Shown here: positions 23,914 to 32,242 of the stretch, in pieces | How the letters are laid out: every line of letters begins with the position of its first letter | How positions within the stretch are numbered: the stretch's first letter is position 1 | NCBI RefSeq assembly: GCF_036227265.1 | Contig: NZ_CP109446.1 | Span: forward strand, 4,609,501-4,673,500 | Direction: 5' to 3' | DNA from: Streptomyces sp. NBC_01476 | Lineage (GTDB): Bacteria; Actinomycetota; Actinomycetes; Streptomycetales; Streptomycetaceae | Length of the DNA: 64,000 nucleotides | Notes under the pieces: model-generated | Told to the model about the DNA's origin: nothing | Database searches by the model: none | The model's input: only the letters and a program-made list of their open reading frames with translations | Program-made: the position numbers and the translations under genes

Positions 23914-25398
23914 ATGATGGACGTGATCGTGGTCGGCGGCGGACCGACCGGCCTGATGCTGGCCGGGGAGCTGCGGCTGCACGGCGTGCAGGTCGTCGTG
24001 CTGGAGAAGCTGACCGAGCCGACCGAGCAGTCCCGCGGACGCGGCCTGCACGCGCGCAGCGTCGAGATCATGGACCAGCGCGGCCTGCTGGACCGGTTCC
24101 TCGCGGTCAGCGAGAAGTTCCAGACCGGCGGTCTCTTCGGCGGCATCGTCAAGCCATGGCCGGAACGGCTGGACACCGCACACCCGTACGGCCTGTCCAC
24201 GCTGCAGCCGGTCACCGAGCGGCTGCTCAACGACCGCGCCCTCGAACTCGGCGCCGAGATCCGGCGCGGCTGCGAGGTGACCGGGCTGAGCCAGGACGAG
24301 GACGCGGTGACCGTCGAACTGTCGGACGGTACGCGGCTGCGCTCGCGTTATCTCGTCGGGTGCGACGGTGCCCGCAGCGTGGTGCGCAAGGGGCTCGGCG
24401 TCGGTTTCCCCGGCGAGCCCGCCAAGGTCGAGACGCTGCTGGGCGACATGGAGGTGACCGAGGATCCGGCGACGGTTGCCGCCGTCGTCGCGGAAGTCCG
24501 CACGACGCAACTGCGGTTCGGCGTGATCCCCAACGGGGACGGGGTGTTCCGGATCATCGTGCCCGCCGCGGAAGTCATCGCGCCCGCCGCCGATCTCGCC
24601 ACGCCCGCCACGCCCGCCACGTCCGCCGACGCCGCCGAGGACCGTACCGCCGCACCGACCCTTGAGGAGTTCAAGCAGCGGCTACGCGAAGTCGCCGGCA
24701 CCGACTTCGGCGCGCACTCGCCGCGCTGGCTGTCCCGGTTCGGCGACGCCACCCGGCAGGCCGAGCACTACCGGGTCGGCCGGGTGCTGCTGGCCGGCGA
24801 CGCGGCGCACATCCACCCGCCGACCGGCGGACAGGGGCTCAACCTCGGCGTGCAGGACGCGTTCAACCTCGGCTGGAAGCTGGCCGCCGCGGTCAACGGC
24901 TGGGCACCGGACGGGCTGCTGGACAGCTACCACGCCGAACGGCACCCGGTGGGCGCCCGTGTACTGGACAACACCCGCGCGCAGATCACCCTGCTGGGAA
25001 CCGATCCGGGTGCGACCGCGCTGCGGGAGCTGTTCTCGAAACTGATGGACTTCGAGGAGGTGAACCGGTACGTGACCGGGATGATCACCGCGGTCGAGGT
25101 CCGCTACGACTTCGGCCGGGGGCACGACCTGCTCGGCCGGCGGCTGCGGGACCTGCGCCTCAAGCGGGGCCGCCTCTACGAGCTGATGCACGCCGGCCGC
25201 GGCCTGCTGCTCGACCAGACCGGGCGGCTCTCGATCCCCGGCTGGGCGGACCGGGTCGACCACGTCATCGACGTCAGCGAGGAACTCGACGTCCCCGCGG
25301 TACTGCTGCGCCCGGACGGCCACGTGGCCTGGGCCGGCGAGGACCAGCGGGATCTCCTCCCCCACCTCCCCACCTGGTTCGGCCCCCCCACCACCTGA
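23914..25398 (+). CDS. rox: Rifampin monooxygenase (Rox), FAD-dependent
   Basis: 494 aa, class A flavoprotein hydroxylase. The FAD GxGxxG motif is VVGGGPTGLMLAGE; YLVGCDGARSVVRKGLG is the DG motif; the FAD ribityl motif is VLLAGDAAHIHPPTGGQGL. Long stretches (EKLTEPTEQSRGRGLHARS, SEKFQTGGLFGGI, GRLYELMHAGRGLLLDQTGR) agree closely with my memory of Streptomyces venezuelae Rox, which hydroxylates rifampin and linearises it. A low-complexity insertion (ATPATPATSADAAEDRTAAP, about residues 230-250) is not in that enzyme as I recall it. ATG 23914 after GGGGGA (23904-23909); 23902 and 23917 also possible. Confidence 0.87.
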   Translation: MMDVIVVGGGPTGLMLAGELRLHGVQVVVLEKLTEPTEQSRGRGLHARSVEIMDQRGLLDRFLAVSEKFQTGGLFGGIVKPWPERLDTAHPYGLSTLQPVTERLLNDRALELGAEIRRGCEVTGLSQDEDAVTVELSDGTRLRSRYLVGCDGARSVVRKGLGVGFPGEPAKVETLLGDMEVTEDPATVAAVVAEVRTTQLRFGVIPNGDGVFRIIVPAAEVIAPAADLATPATPATSADAAEDRTAAPTLEEFKQRLREVAGTDFGAHSPRWLSRFGDATRQAEHYRVGRVLLAGDAAHIHPPTGGQGLNLGVQDAFNLGWKLAAAVNGWAPDGLLDSYHAERHPVGARVLDNTRAQITLLGTDPGATALRELFSKLMDFEEVNRYVTGMITAVEVRYDFGRGHDLLGRRLRDLRLKRGRLYELMHAGRGLLLDQTGRLSIPGWADRVDHVIDVSEELDVPAVLLRPDGHVAWAGEDQRDLLPHLPTWFGPPTT

Positions 25399-25567
25399 CC
25401 CCGCCCCCGCCCCCCACCCACCTGAGCCCTTCGCCCACCTGAGCGCGCGGTCGCCGGCCCGAAAGGCCGTGCCGCCACGGGCCCGCGAGCCGGACCCGAC
25501 AGCCGCCACGCATATCCCGCGCCGCCGCGCTCAGGCTCCATGAAGCCCTCGCTTCCCGTGCGTGCGG

Positions 25568-25588
25568 TTGCAAGCAGGGTGCTTGCAA
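25568..25588 (+). promoter_or_regulatory. 21-bp palindrome upstream of the XRE regulator
   Basis: TTGCAAGC-AGGGT-GCTTGCAA, perfect 8-bp arms with a 5-bp spacer, centred 41 bp before the ATG at 25619. A likely operator for the XRE protein itself; XRE dimers commonly bind such sites. The element is notably AT-richer than its surroundings. Confidence 0.6.
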
Positions 25589-25618
25589 AAGTTAGCGGGA
25601 GGGGGGAAGGTGGGGGGC

Positions 25619-26092
25619 ATGGGTGCGCTGAAGGTGGGAGGGCTCGGGGAGTTCCTGCGGGAGCAGCGGCGCGGTGCGCAGCTGAGTCTGCGGCAGCTCG
25701 CGGACGCGGCCGGGGTGTCGAATCCGTATCTGAGCCAGATCGAGCGCGGGCTGCGCAAGCCCAGTGCCGAGATCCTGCAGCAGCTCGCCAAGGCGCTGCG
25801 GATATCCGCGGAGACGCTCTACGTGCAGGCCGGGATCCTGGACGCACGGGAGCGGGACGCGCTGGAGGTGCCGGCGGCGATCCTGATGGACCCGTCGATC
25901 AATGAGCGGCAGAAGCAGGTGCTCATCCAGATCTACGAGTCCTTCCGCAAGGAGAACGCGGCGGTGACCGGCCACGTGGGGGAGAACGGCGGGCCGGCCG
26001 GTGGACCACACGGGGATGACAACGACCAAGTGACGGGGACGGACGGCCGCGCTGCGGCAGGTGTCCCCGTACGGGAGGAAGACCAGACATGA
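25619..26092 (+). CDS. XRE-family helix-turn-helix regulator (Rv0474-like position)
   Basis: 157 aa. HTH_3 domain at about residues 10-65: FLREQRRGAQLSLRQLADAA, GVSNPYLSQIERGLRKPS, LQQLAKALRISAETLY. The C-terminal 60 residues are low-complexity. It overlaps the next gene by ATGA (26089-26092). The order XRE / HBHA-like / DUF2516 is the same as Rv0474-hbhA-Rv0476 in Mycobacterium tuberculosis, where the XRE protein controls the operon. Autoregulation through the 25568-25588 palindrome is inferred. ATG 25619 with GGGGGAAGGTGGGG upstream. Confidence 0.85.
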   Translation: MGALKVGGLGEFLREQRRGAQLSLRQLADAAGVSNPYLSQIERGLRKPSAEILQQLAKALRISAETLYVQAGILDARERDALEVPAAILMDPSINERQKQVLIQIYESFRKENAAVTGHVGENGGPAGGPHGDDNDQVTGTDGRAAAGVPVREEDQT

Positions 26093-26646
26093 CGATCACC
26101 GATGACATCGTGAAGAGCCTCCGCAACCCGACCCCGCTGTACGCGGTCGCGGGCACGGCGGATCTCGCCGCGGAGAAGCTGCGCGAGGTGCCGGCGCTGA
26201 TCGGGCGGATCCGGGAGCAGGCGCCGGACCACATCGAGAAGCTGCGGGCCACCGACCCCAAGGTCGTGCAGGAGCGCGTCACCATCCAGGCCAGGGAGAC
26301 CCAGGCCAAGGTCACCGGCACCTTCGCCGACCTCGACCTGAAGGAACTGCGCGACTTCAAGAAGATCGGCGAGTCGGTGCAGGACCTCGCGCTGCAGGGC
26401 GTGGGCCGTGCCGCCGAGTACGCGGTCAAGGCCCGCGAGACCTACGACGAGCTGGCCGTACGCGGCAAGGGCGCCGTCGCCACCTGGCGCGGTGAGGCCG
26501 CCGACGAGGTGGTGGAGATCGCCGCCGCCGTCGAGCCGAGCGCCTCGGACAAGCCCGCCGCCAAGGCCACCCCGTCCGCCCCGGTCAAGAAGCCGGCCGC
26601 GCGGAAGGCCCCCGCGAAGAAGCAGGGTGAGAAGGCGTCCGAGTAG
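26089..26646 (+). CDS. HBHA-like coiled-coil protein with Lys/Ala/Pro-rich tail
   Basis: 185 aa. The N-terminus (DDIVKSLRNPTPLYAVAGTA, DLAAEKLREVPALIGRI) matches mycobacterial heparin-binding hemagglutinin. A long helical coiled coil runs to about residue 135, followed by a tail of Lys, Ala and Pro repeats (KPAAKATPSAPVKKPAARKA), as in HBHA, where it binds heparin or DNA and is methylated. No signal peptide. In saprophytes this protein is thought to link membrane and cell-growth machinery; its function here is not known. Translationally coupled to the XRE gene. Confidence 0.83.
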   Translation: MTITDDIVKSLRNPTPLYAVAGTADLAAEKLREVPALIGRIREQAPDHIEKLRATDPKVVQERVTIQARETQAKVTGTFADLDLKELRDFKKIGESVQDLALQGVGRAAEYAVKARETYDELAVRGKGAVATWRGEAADEVVEIAAAVEPSASDKPAAKATPSAPVKKPAARKAPAKKQGEKASE

Positions 26647-26860
26647 CAGCACGCTCACGGAACGCACACGGGACCGGACGCAGACGGGAACCTGACGGGA
26701 CCCGGACAGGGACCCGGACAGGGACCCTGATGGGAACCCGGCGGCATCACCCGTACGGGTCGGGCACGCACGGTGCGCCCGGCCCGTTCCGTGGGTAGGA
26801 CCGGTACGGTGAGTAAACGGCAGGGGCGCGACCGGGCGCTACGACGAAGGCGGTGGACGC

Positions 26861-27238
26861 ATGCTGATCACAGGGTTCCAGACGGCTCTCTCCTGGGTCT
26901 CCTGGGCGCTCTTCCTCTTCGCGGTGTTCGCGTTCGTGGATGCGGCGATCCGCCGCGAGGACGCCTACCGCGCGACGGGCAAGCGGACGAAGACGTTCTG
27001 GCTGGTGGTGCTCGGCATCGCCGCCGTGGTGATGAAGTTCCTGTCGATCATCTCGATACTCCCGCTGATCGGCCTGGTCGCCGTCATCGTGTACATGGTC
27101 GACGTCCGGCCGGCCATCCGCGAGATCACCGGCGCCGGTCCGCGCCGCGGCTTCCGCGGCATCCGCCGTGGCGGCCCCCGCAGCGGCGGTGGCAGCAGCA
27201 GCGACGGGCCCTACGGCCCGTACAACGGCCGCCGTTGA
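26861..27238 (+). CDS. DUF2516 membrane protein
   Basis: 125 aa, three hydrophobic segments (ALSWVSWALFLFAVFAFV, WLVVLGIAAVVMKFLSI, LPLIGLVAVIVYMV) then a cytoplasmic Gly/Arg/Ser-rich tail ending YGPYNGRR. Family DUF2516, placed after hbhA in mycobacteria and Streptomyces. The 214-bp gap before it carries short GACCCGGACAGG repeats (about 26697-26725). ATG 26861 with AAGGCGGTGG upstream. Function unknown. Confidence 0.82.
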   Translation: MLITGFQTALSWVSWALFLFAVFAFVDAAIRREDAYRATGKRTKTFWLVVLGIAAVVMKFLSIISILPLIGLVAVIVYMVDVRPAIREITGAGPRRGFRGIRRGGPRSGGGSSSDGPYGPYNGRR

Positions 27239-27400
27239 GCCGCGCGGGCTGAGCGGGAGCTGGGTTCAGCCTGAGTTCAGCCTGGCCTGGACCCGCGCGG
27301 AGCCTGGGCTGGACCCGCGCGGAACCTGGCCGGGACTTGACCTGGGCCTCGGCGGAACCTGGCCCGGACCTGGCTTGGACCCGGGCGGAACCCAAAAGGT

Positions 27401-28792
27401 TCAGCTCTCCCGCTCCAGCAGTACGACCGCCACGTCGTCCGTCAGCTCGCCGCCGTTCAGCTCCCGCACCTCCGCCATCGCCGCGTCCAGCAGCTCCTCT
27501 CCGGAGAGCCCCTCCGCGAAGAGCCGCGCCACGATCCGCACCATGCCGTCCTGGCCCAGCCGCTGGGTGCCCTCGCCGATCCGGCCCTCGATCAGGCCGT
27601 CGGTGTAGAGCATCAGGCTCCAGTCGCCGTCCAGCGGGACCGGGACCGGGGTCCAGGACGCGTCCGGCAGCAGGCCGAGCGCCGGCCCGCCCTCCTCGTA
27701 GGGGAGCAGTTCCGGCACCCCGCCGGGGCAGGTGAGCAGCGGCGCGGGGTGCCCGGCCAGGTAGAGCTGGGCGGTGCCGCCGTCCGGTGCGATGTCCAGC
27801 ACGCACAGGGTCGCGAAGGTTTCCTCGTCGTCCCGCTCGTGCTCCAGGACCTCCTGCAGGGTGCGCAGCAGATCCTCGCCGCCGATGCCGGCGAAGGTCA
27901 GCGCGCGCCAGGCGATGCGGAGTTCGACGCCGAGGGCGGCGGCGTCCGGGCCGTGGCCGCAGACGTCGCCGATCATGGCGTGGACGGTGCCGTCCGGGGT
28001 GCGGACGGTGTCGTAGAAGTCACCGCCGAGCAGCGCCCGGCTGCGGCCGGGGCGGTAGCGGGCGGCGAACCGCAGGCCGACCGCGCCTTCCAGCAGCGGG
28101 GTCGGGAGCAGGCCGCGTTCCAGCCGGGAGTTCTCCTGGGCGAGCAGCCGGGTCTCGGTGAGCTGGCGCTGCGCGAGGTCGGCGCGTTTGCGTTCGACGG
28201 CGTAGCGGACGGCCCGGGTGACGGTGGCCGGGTCGATCTGGTCGCGGGAGAGGTGGTCCTGCGCCCCCACGCGTACCACTTCGGCGGCCTGGCCCTCGTC
28301 CGCGCCATCGGTGAGGACGAGGACAGCGGTGCCGGGGGCGAGCCGCAGCACCTGCCGCAGGTTCTCCACGACGTCGGGCAGGTCGAGCAGGATGCAGTGC
28401 ACGTCGTCGGTGAGCAGGCGGCCGGCGGCGGTGAGGTTGCGGGCCCGCAGGATGCGGATGCGCGGGCCGTTGCCGTCCTGGAACCAGGGGGCGGTGAAGG
28501 CGTCTGTCGGGTCGTCGCCGATCACCAGCAGGGTCAGGGCGGTGGCGCCGGCCGAGTCCTGCCGCTGGCGGGGGAGGACCACGGCGGTACGGGCCTGGTC
28601 TTCGGTAGGGGGCCAGTCCTCGGTGCGCGCCCGGTCCTCGGTACGGACCCGGTCCTCGGTACGGACCCGGTCCTCGGTCCAGGTCCCGTCCTCGGTACGG
28701 GGCAGGCCGCTGTCCGTGGACAGGCCGGTGGGGCCCTCGGCCCCGGAAACGGTGGCTGAGGGCCGTTCGGTGTCACGCTCGGCAGCGGACAT
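27401..28792 (-). CDS. Receiver-like domain plus SpoIIE/RsbU-type PP2C phosphatase
   Basis: 463 aa. The N-terminal 75 residues are a TED-repeat (RTEDRVRTEDRVRTEDRA). Residues about 85-215 form a receiver-like fold (TLLVIGDDPTDAF ... CILLDLPDVVEN ... VLVLTDGADEG), in which the phosphoacceptor-like Asp is in LLDLPD. A coiled segment follows, then a SpoIIE phosphatase from about 240: RSRALLGGDFYDTVRTPDGT, MIGDVCGHGPDAAALG, LMLYTDGLIEGR, LTDDVAVVLLE. Such proteins dephosphorylate anti-anti-sigma factors; the partner is unknown. ATG 28792 with AAGGAG 8 nt upstream. The repeats in the DNA are 18-bp tandem units (28613-28700). Confidence 0.85.
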   Translation of the reverse strand: MSAAERDTERPSATVSGAEGPTGLSTDSGLPRTEDGTWTEDRVRTEDRVRTEDRARTEDWPPTEDQARTAVVLPRQRQDSAGATALTLLVIGDDPTDAFTAPWFQDGNGPRIRILRARNLTAAGRLLTDDVHCILLDLPDVVENLRQVLRLAPGTAVLVLTDGADEGQAAEVVRVGAQDHLSRDQIDPATVTRAVRYAVERKRADLAQRQLTETRLLAQENSRLERGLLPTPLLEGAVGLRFAARYRPGRSRALLGGDFYDTVRTPDGTVHAMIGDVCGHGPDAAALGVELRIAWRALTFAGIGGEDLLRTLQEVLEHERDDEETFATLCVLDIAPDGGTAQLYLAGHPAPLLTCPGGVPELLPYEEGGPALGLLPDASWTPVPVPLDGDWSLMLYTDGLIEGRIGEGTQRLGQDGMVRIVARLFAEGLSGEELLDAAMAEVRELNGGELTDDVAVVLLERES

Positions 28793-28888
28793 CAAGCGAC
28801 TCCTTTGCTTTCCGTGCGCCCTGGGGCTGCTCACGTACCGTCTTGGTACGGACCTGCCGGCCGGGGGCTCAGTCAGGCGACCCTAGTG

Positions 28889-28905
28889 GTAACGGTGGCC
28901 GTTAC
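28889..28905. promoter_or_regulatory. 17-bp palindrome upstream of the SpoIIE-type phosphatase gene
   Basis: GTAACGG-TGG-CCGTTAC, perfect 7-bp arms. It lies about 97 bp upstream of the phosphatase start at 28792 within a gene-free 380-bp interval (28793-29172). A candidate operator; no regulator can be named. Confidence 0.45.
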
Positions 28906-28966
28906 GGGAGGCCCGCAAGCCGGTCGCCAGCGTCATATGCCATGGCCAGAGCGGGATTTCAGCGGC

Positions 28967-28986
28967 CATGTGCGGATCCGCACATG
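28967..28986. promoter_or_regulatory. Perfect 20-bp palindrome in the 28793-29172 intergenic region
   Basis: CATGTGCGGATCCGCACATG, no spacer. A perfect 20-bp dyad is unlikely by chance. It has no T-tract, so a protein-binding site is more likely than a terminator. The nearest genes are the phosphatase start (175 bp away) and the 3' end of a methyltransferase gene. Confidence 0.5.
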
Positions 28987-29172
28987 ACAAACATCACGCG
29001 CGGAGGCCGCAACCTTGCCCCGGACGTCCCGAGGGTCGGCAAAGGCCCCGAATACCCCTCGGGGTCCGGTATGGGACGGCTTCGGAAGGCCGGATTCCGT
29101 GAACCCCCGAGGCCGCCCGGCCGCACCTCGCCGCCCGCACCTCACCGCCCGGCCACCGCCCCGCCCGCCCCC

Positions 29173-29967
29173 TCACCCCCGCGGCGCCACCGCCCCCCAC
29201 GCCACCGTCACCTCCCCCTGCCGCCACCGCCCCGGCCCGTCCACCACCGGCCAGCCCCCCTCCCGCAGCTCCCGCACCGCCCGCACCCACCGCTGCCGTG
29301 CCCCCAGCGCGGAGAGCGGCGCCGCGGCTGCCCACGCCCGGTCGAAGGCGACCAGGAACGCGTGCACCGGCTCCCCCGGCACATTGCGGTGGATCAGCGC
29401 CTTGGGCAGCCGTTCGGCCAGGTCGGAGGGGCGGGACAGGGAGGCCAGCCGGGTGGCGAAGGTGACCGTACGGGGGCCTTCGGGGCCGAGCGCCACCCAG
29501 ACGTGCCGCCGCCCGATCTCGTCACAGGTGCCCTCGACCAGCAGCCCGCCGGGCGCGAGCCGCGCGCACAGCCGCTCCCAGACCGCCGCGACCTCGCCCT
29601 CCCCGTACTGCCGCAGCACGTTCGCCGCCCTGATCAGCACCGGGCGGCGGCCGGCCGGCAGCGGGACCTCGAAGCCGCCGTGCCGGAAGGTGAGGCCGTC
29701 GCGGGCGTACGGCTGGGCAGCCGCGACCCTGGCCGGGTCGATCTCGATGCCGATCACCTCCGCCGCCGGGCGGACCCGGCGCAGCCGGCCGAGCAGTTCG
29801 ACGGCGGTCCAGGGCGCGGCCCCGTAGCCGAGGTCGACGGCGAGCGGGTCGGCGGCGCCGCGCAGCTGCCAGGCGTGGGTGGCGGCGATCCAGCGGTCCA
29901 TCCGGCGCAGCCGGTTCGGGTTGGTGGTCCCCCTGGTCACCACGCCGACCGCGCGTCCGCCGCTCAT
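29173..29967 (-). CDS. SAM-dependent class I methyltransferase
   Basis: 264 aa. The SAM-binding motif is VDLGYGAAPWTAVELLGRL (about residues 44-62, DLGxGxxP variant), with VIGIEIDPARV as motif II and APGGLLVEGTCDEIG later. No substrate-specific motif. ATG 29967; TACCCT lies 6 nt upstream on the minus strand (leaderless). Divergent from mshA, an arrangement I recall from Streptomyces. Confidence 0.8.
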   Translation of the reverse strand: MSGGRAVGVVTRGTTNPNRLRRMDRWIAATHAWQLRGAADPLAVDLGYGAAPWTAVELLGRLRRVRPAAEVIGIEIDPARVAAAQPYARDGLTFRHGGFEVPLPAGRRPVLIRAANVLRQYGEGEVAAVWERLCARLAPGGLLVEGTCDEIGRRHVWVALGPEGPRTVTFATRLASLSRPSDLAERLPKALIHRNVPGEPVHAFLVAFDRAWAAAAPLSALGARQRWVRAVRELREGGWPVVDGPGRWRQGEVTVAWGAVAPRG

Positions 29968-30139
29968 GCGACGAGGGTAAGCGCGGCCGGGCCGGGCACC
30001 CGTACCGAAGCGGCGGGCGCCCGGCCCGTACCGAGGCGGCGGAAGCCCGTAGCCGGGCGGACACCGGCAGGAAACAGCGGACGGCGACCGCGGCCGGCGA
30101 CCGCGTAAATGGACACACCACGTATCGGTTCGGCGGATG

Positions 30140-30166
30140 GGAAATGGAATACAGGATTCCGATGTT
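30140..30166 (+). promoter_or_regulatory. Possible SigR-type promoter for mshA
   Basis: GGAAA (30140-30144), 19 bp, GTT (30164-30166), close to the SigR consensus GGAAT-N18-GTT. mshA is a known SigR target in S. coelicolor. Match imperfect. Confidence 0.35.
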
Positions 30167-30208
30167 GACCAGGGTTGACGAGGTTCGTACGGCTGCCGGA
30201 AGGAACGC

Positions 30209-31552
30209 ATGGTGACGACGTACACGTCCCGGCTCAACGCGCTGCGCGCGGGCGGTTCCCACAAGCGGTGGGGCGGGGGACGGCGGGTGCGCCGGGTGGC
30301 GATGCTCAGCGTGCACACGTCGCCGCTGCATCAGCCGGGCACCGGTGACGCCGGCGGTATGAACGTGTACATCGTGGAGCTGGCCAAGCGGCTCGCCGAG
30401 CGTGACATCGAAGTGGAGATCTTCACCCGGGCCACCACCGGAGGCATGCCCTGCAAGGTGGAGCTGATGCCCGGGGTGTCCGTCCGCCATGTCGACGCCG
30501 GGCCGTACGAGGGCCTCAACAAGGAGGACCTGCCCGCCCAGCTGTGCGCCTTCACCCACGGCGTGATGCAGGCGTGGGCCGGCCACCGCCCCGGGCACTA
30601 CGACTTGGTGCACTCGCACTACTGGCTCTCCGGGCACGTCGGCTGGCTGGCCGCGCAGCGCTGGGGGGTGCCGCTGGTGCACGCGATGCACACCATGGCC
30701 AAGGTGAAGAACGCCGCCCTCGCCATGGACGACTGCCCCGAGCCGGTCGCCCGGGTGATCGGCGAGACCCAGGTGGTCGCCGCCGCGGACCGGCTGATCG
30801 CCAACACCGAGGAGGAGGCCGGCGAGCTGGTACGCCACTACTGCGCCGACCCCGGCAAGGTCGCGGTGGTCCACCCGGGTGTCAATCTCGAACGTTTCCG
30901 GCCCGACCCCGGCCGCGCCGCCGCCCGCGCCCGGCTGGGCCTGCCGCAGGACGCGCTGATACCGCTCTTCGCCGGCCGGATACAGCCGCTCAAGGCCCCC
31001 GACGTGCTGATCCGCGCGGTCGCCGTACTGCTGGACGAGGACCCGGCGCTGCGCGACCGGATCGTGGTCCCGGTGGTCGGCGGCCCGAGCGGCAGCGGCC
31101 TGGCCAAGCCGGAGGCGCTGCACAAGCTGGCCGCGCGGCTCGGCGTCGCCGACGTCGTACGGTTCCAGCCGCCGGTGGACCAGGAGCGGCTCGCCGACTG
31201 GTACCGGGCGGCGACCGTCCTGGTGATGCCGTCGCACAGCGAGTCCTTCGGGCTGGTGGCGATCGAGGCGCAGGCGTGCGGCACCCCGGTGATCGCGGCC
31301 GCCGTCGGCGGGCTGCCGGTCGCGGTGTGCGACGGGCGGACCGGCTTCCTCGTCCCCGGGCACGAACCGCGCGACTACGCGACCGCGCTGCGGCGCTTCG
31401 TGGACCAGCCGCACCTCGGCGACACCCTCGGCGAGGCGGCGGCCCTGCACGCGCGCTGCTTCGGCTGGGACACCGCGGCGGCGGACACCGCCGAGGTCTA
31501 CGCGGAAGCGCAGTACGACCACCGCCGTCACCTACGATCGGCCCACGCCTGA
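30209..31552 (+). CDS. mshA: D-inositol-3-phosphate glycosyltransferase MshA
   Basis: 447 aa, GT4 family, first enzyme of mycothiol synthesis: transfers GlcNAc from UDP-GlcNAc to 1L-myo-inositol-1-phosphate. Signatures: VAMLSVHTSPLHQPGTGDAG and GMNVYI (acceptor site), VHSHYWLSG, VHAMHTMAKVKN, FAGRIQPLKAPDVL, and the GT4 donor motif PSHSESFGLVAIEAQACGTP. Full family length with a 25-residue basic N-terminal extension. ATG 30209 preceded by GGAAGGA. The mycothiol pool made here serves as the cell's thiol buffer. Confidence 0.95.
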   Translation: MVTTYTSRLNALRAGGSHKRWGGGRRVRRVAMLSVHTSPLHQPGTGDAGGMNVYIVELAKRLAERDIEVEIFTRATTGGMPCKVELMPGVSVRHVDAGPYEGLNKEDLPAQLCAFTHGVMQAWAGHRPGHYDLVHSHYWLSGHVGWLAAQRWGVPLVHAMHTMAKVKNAALAMDDCPEPVARVIGETQVVAAADRLIANTEEEAGELVRHYCADPGKVAVVHPGVNLERFRPDPGRAAARARLGLPQDALIPLFAGRIQPLKAPDVLIRAVAVLLDEDPALRDRIVVPVVGGPSGSGLAKPEALHKLAARLGVADVVRFQPPVDQERLADWYRAATVLVMPSHSESFGLVAIEAQACGTPVIAAAVGGLPVAVCDGRTGFLVPGHEPRDYATALRRFVDQPHLGDTLGEAAALHARCFGWDTAAADTAEVYAEAQYDHRRHLRSAHA

Positions 31553-31633
31553 CGCCCGCGGCCGGGACCCGGGGGCGGACGGCCCGCCGGCCGACAGGCA
31601 CGGCTGACGCCCATGGCTGAGCAGGAGGAGACC

Positions 31634-32149
31634 GTGACCGCGCACGCTGACACCGACCCCGGGACCGCGGCCGGAGAGCTGGTCGAACAGGCGCTCCGGG
31701 AGGCCGAGTTGACGTGGGAGGCGCCGAGTCCTGGCACTTATGTCACCCAACTCCCCGGCACCCGCAAGCTCTCCACCACCTGCCAGTTGGTGGTCGGCCG
31801 GCACACCCTGTCGGTGAGCGCCTTCGTCGTCCGCCACCCCGACGAGAACAAGGAAGCCTTCTACCGCTGGCTGCTGGAGCGCAACATCCGCCTGTACGGG
31901 GTGAGTTACGCGGTGGACCGGCTCGGTGACGTCTATCTCACCGGGAAGCTGCCGCTCGCCGCGGTGAGCGTCGAGGAGGTTGACCGGCTGCTCGGCGCGG
32001 TGGTGGAGAACGCGGACGGCTCCTTCAACACGCTGCTGGAGCTGGGGTTCGCCACGTCGATCCGCAAGGAGTATGCGTGGCGGGTGGCGCGGGGTGAGTC
32101 CACCCGGAATCTGGCGGCGTTCACGCATCTGACGGGTGAGGAGCCGTAG
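31634..32149 (+). CDS. YbjN-domain protein
   Basis: About 171 aa. YbjN domain: ELTWEAPSPGTYVTQLPGTR, TTCQLVVGRHTLSVSAFVVR, FYRWLLERNIRLYGVSYAVD. YbjN folds like a type III secretion chaperone; its role in actinomycetes is unknown. GTG at 31634 has AGGAGG 5 nt upstream and is favoured over ATG 31613, which has no ribosome site. Located between mshA and gpmA, as in Streptomyces. The converging gap to the MFS gene (32161-32242) is filled by GGTCGGCGTCTC-type short repeats. Confidence 0.83.
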   Translation: MTAHADTDPGTAAGELVEQALREAELTWEAPSPGTYVTQLPGTRKLSTTCQLVVGRHTLSVSAFVVRHPDENKEAFYRWLLERNIRLYGVSYAVDRLGDVYLTGKLPLAAVSVEEVDRLLGAVVENADGSFNTLLELGFATSIRKEYAWRVARGESTRNLAAFTHLTGEEP

Positions 32150-32242
32150 GGGTCTCAGGACGGCGCCTTGGGTCGGCTTAGGTCGGCGTATCGGGTCGGC
32201 GCCTCGGGCCGACGTCTCAGGTCGGCGTCTCGGGCCGGCGTC

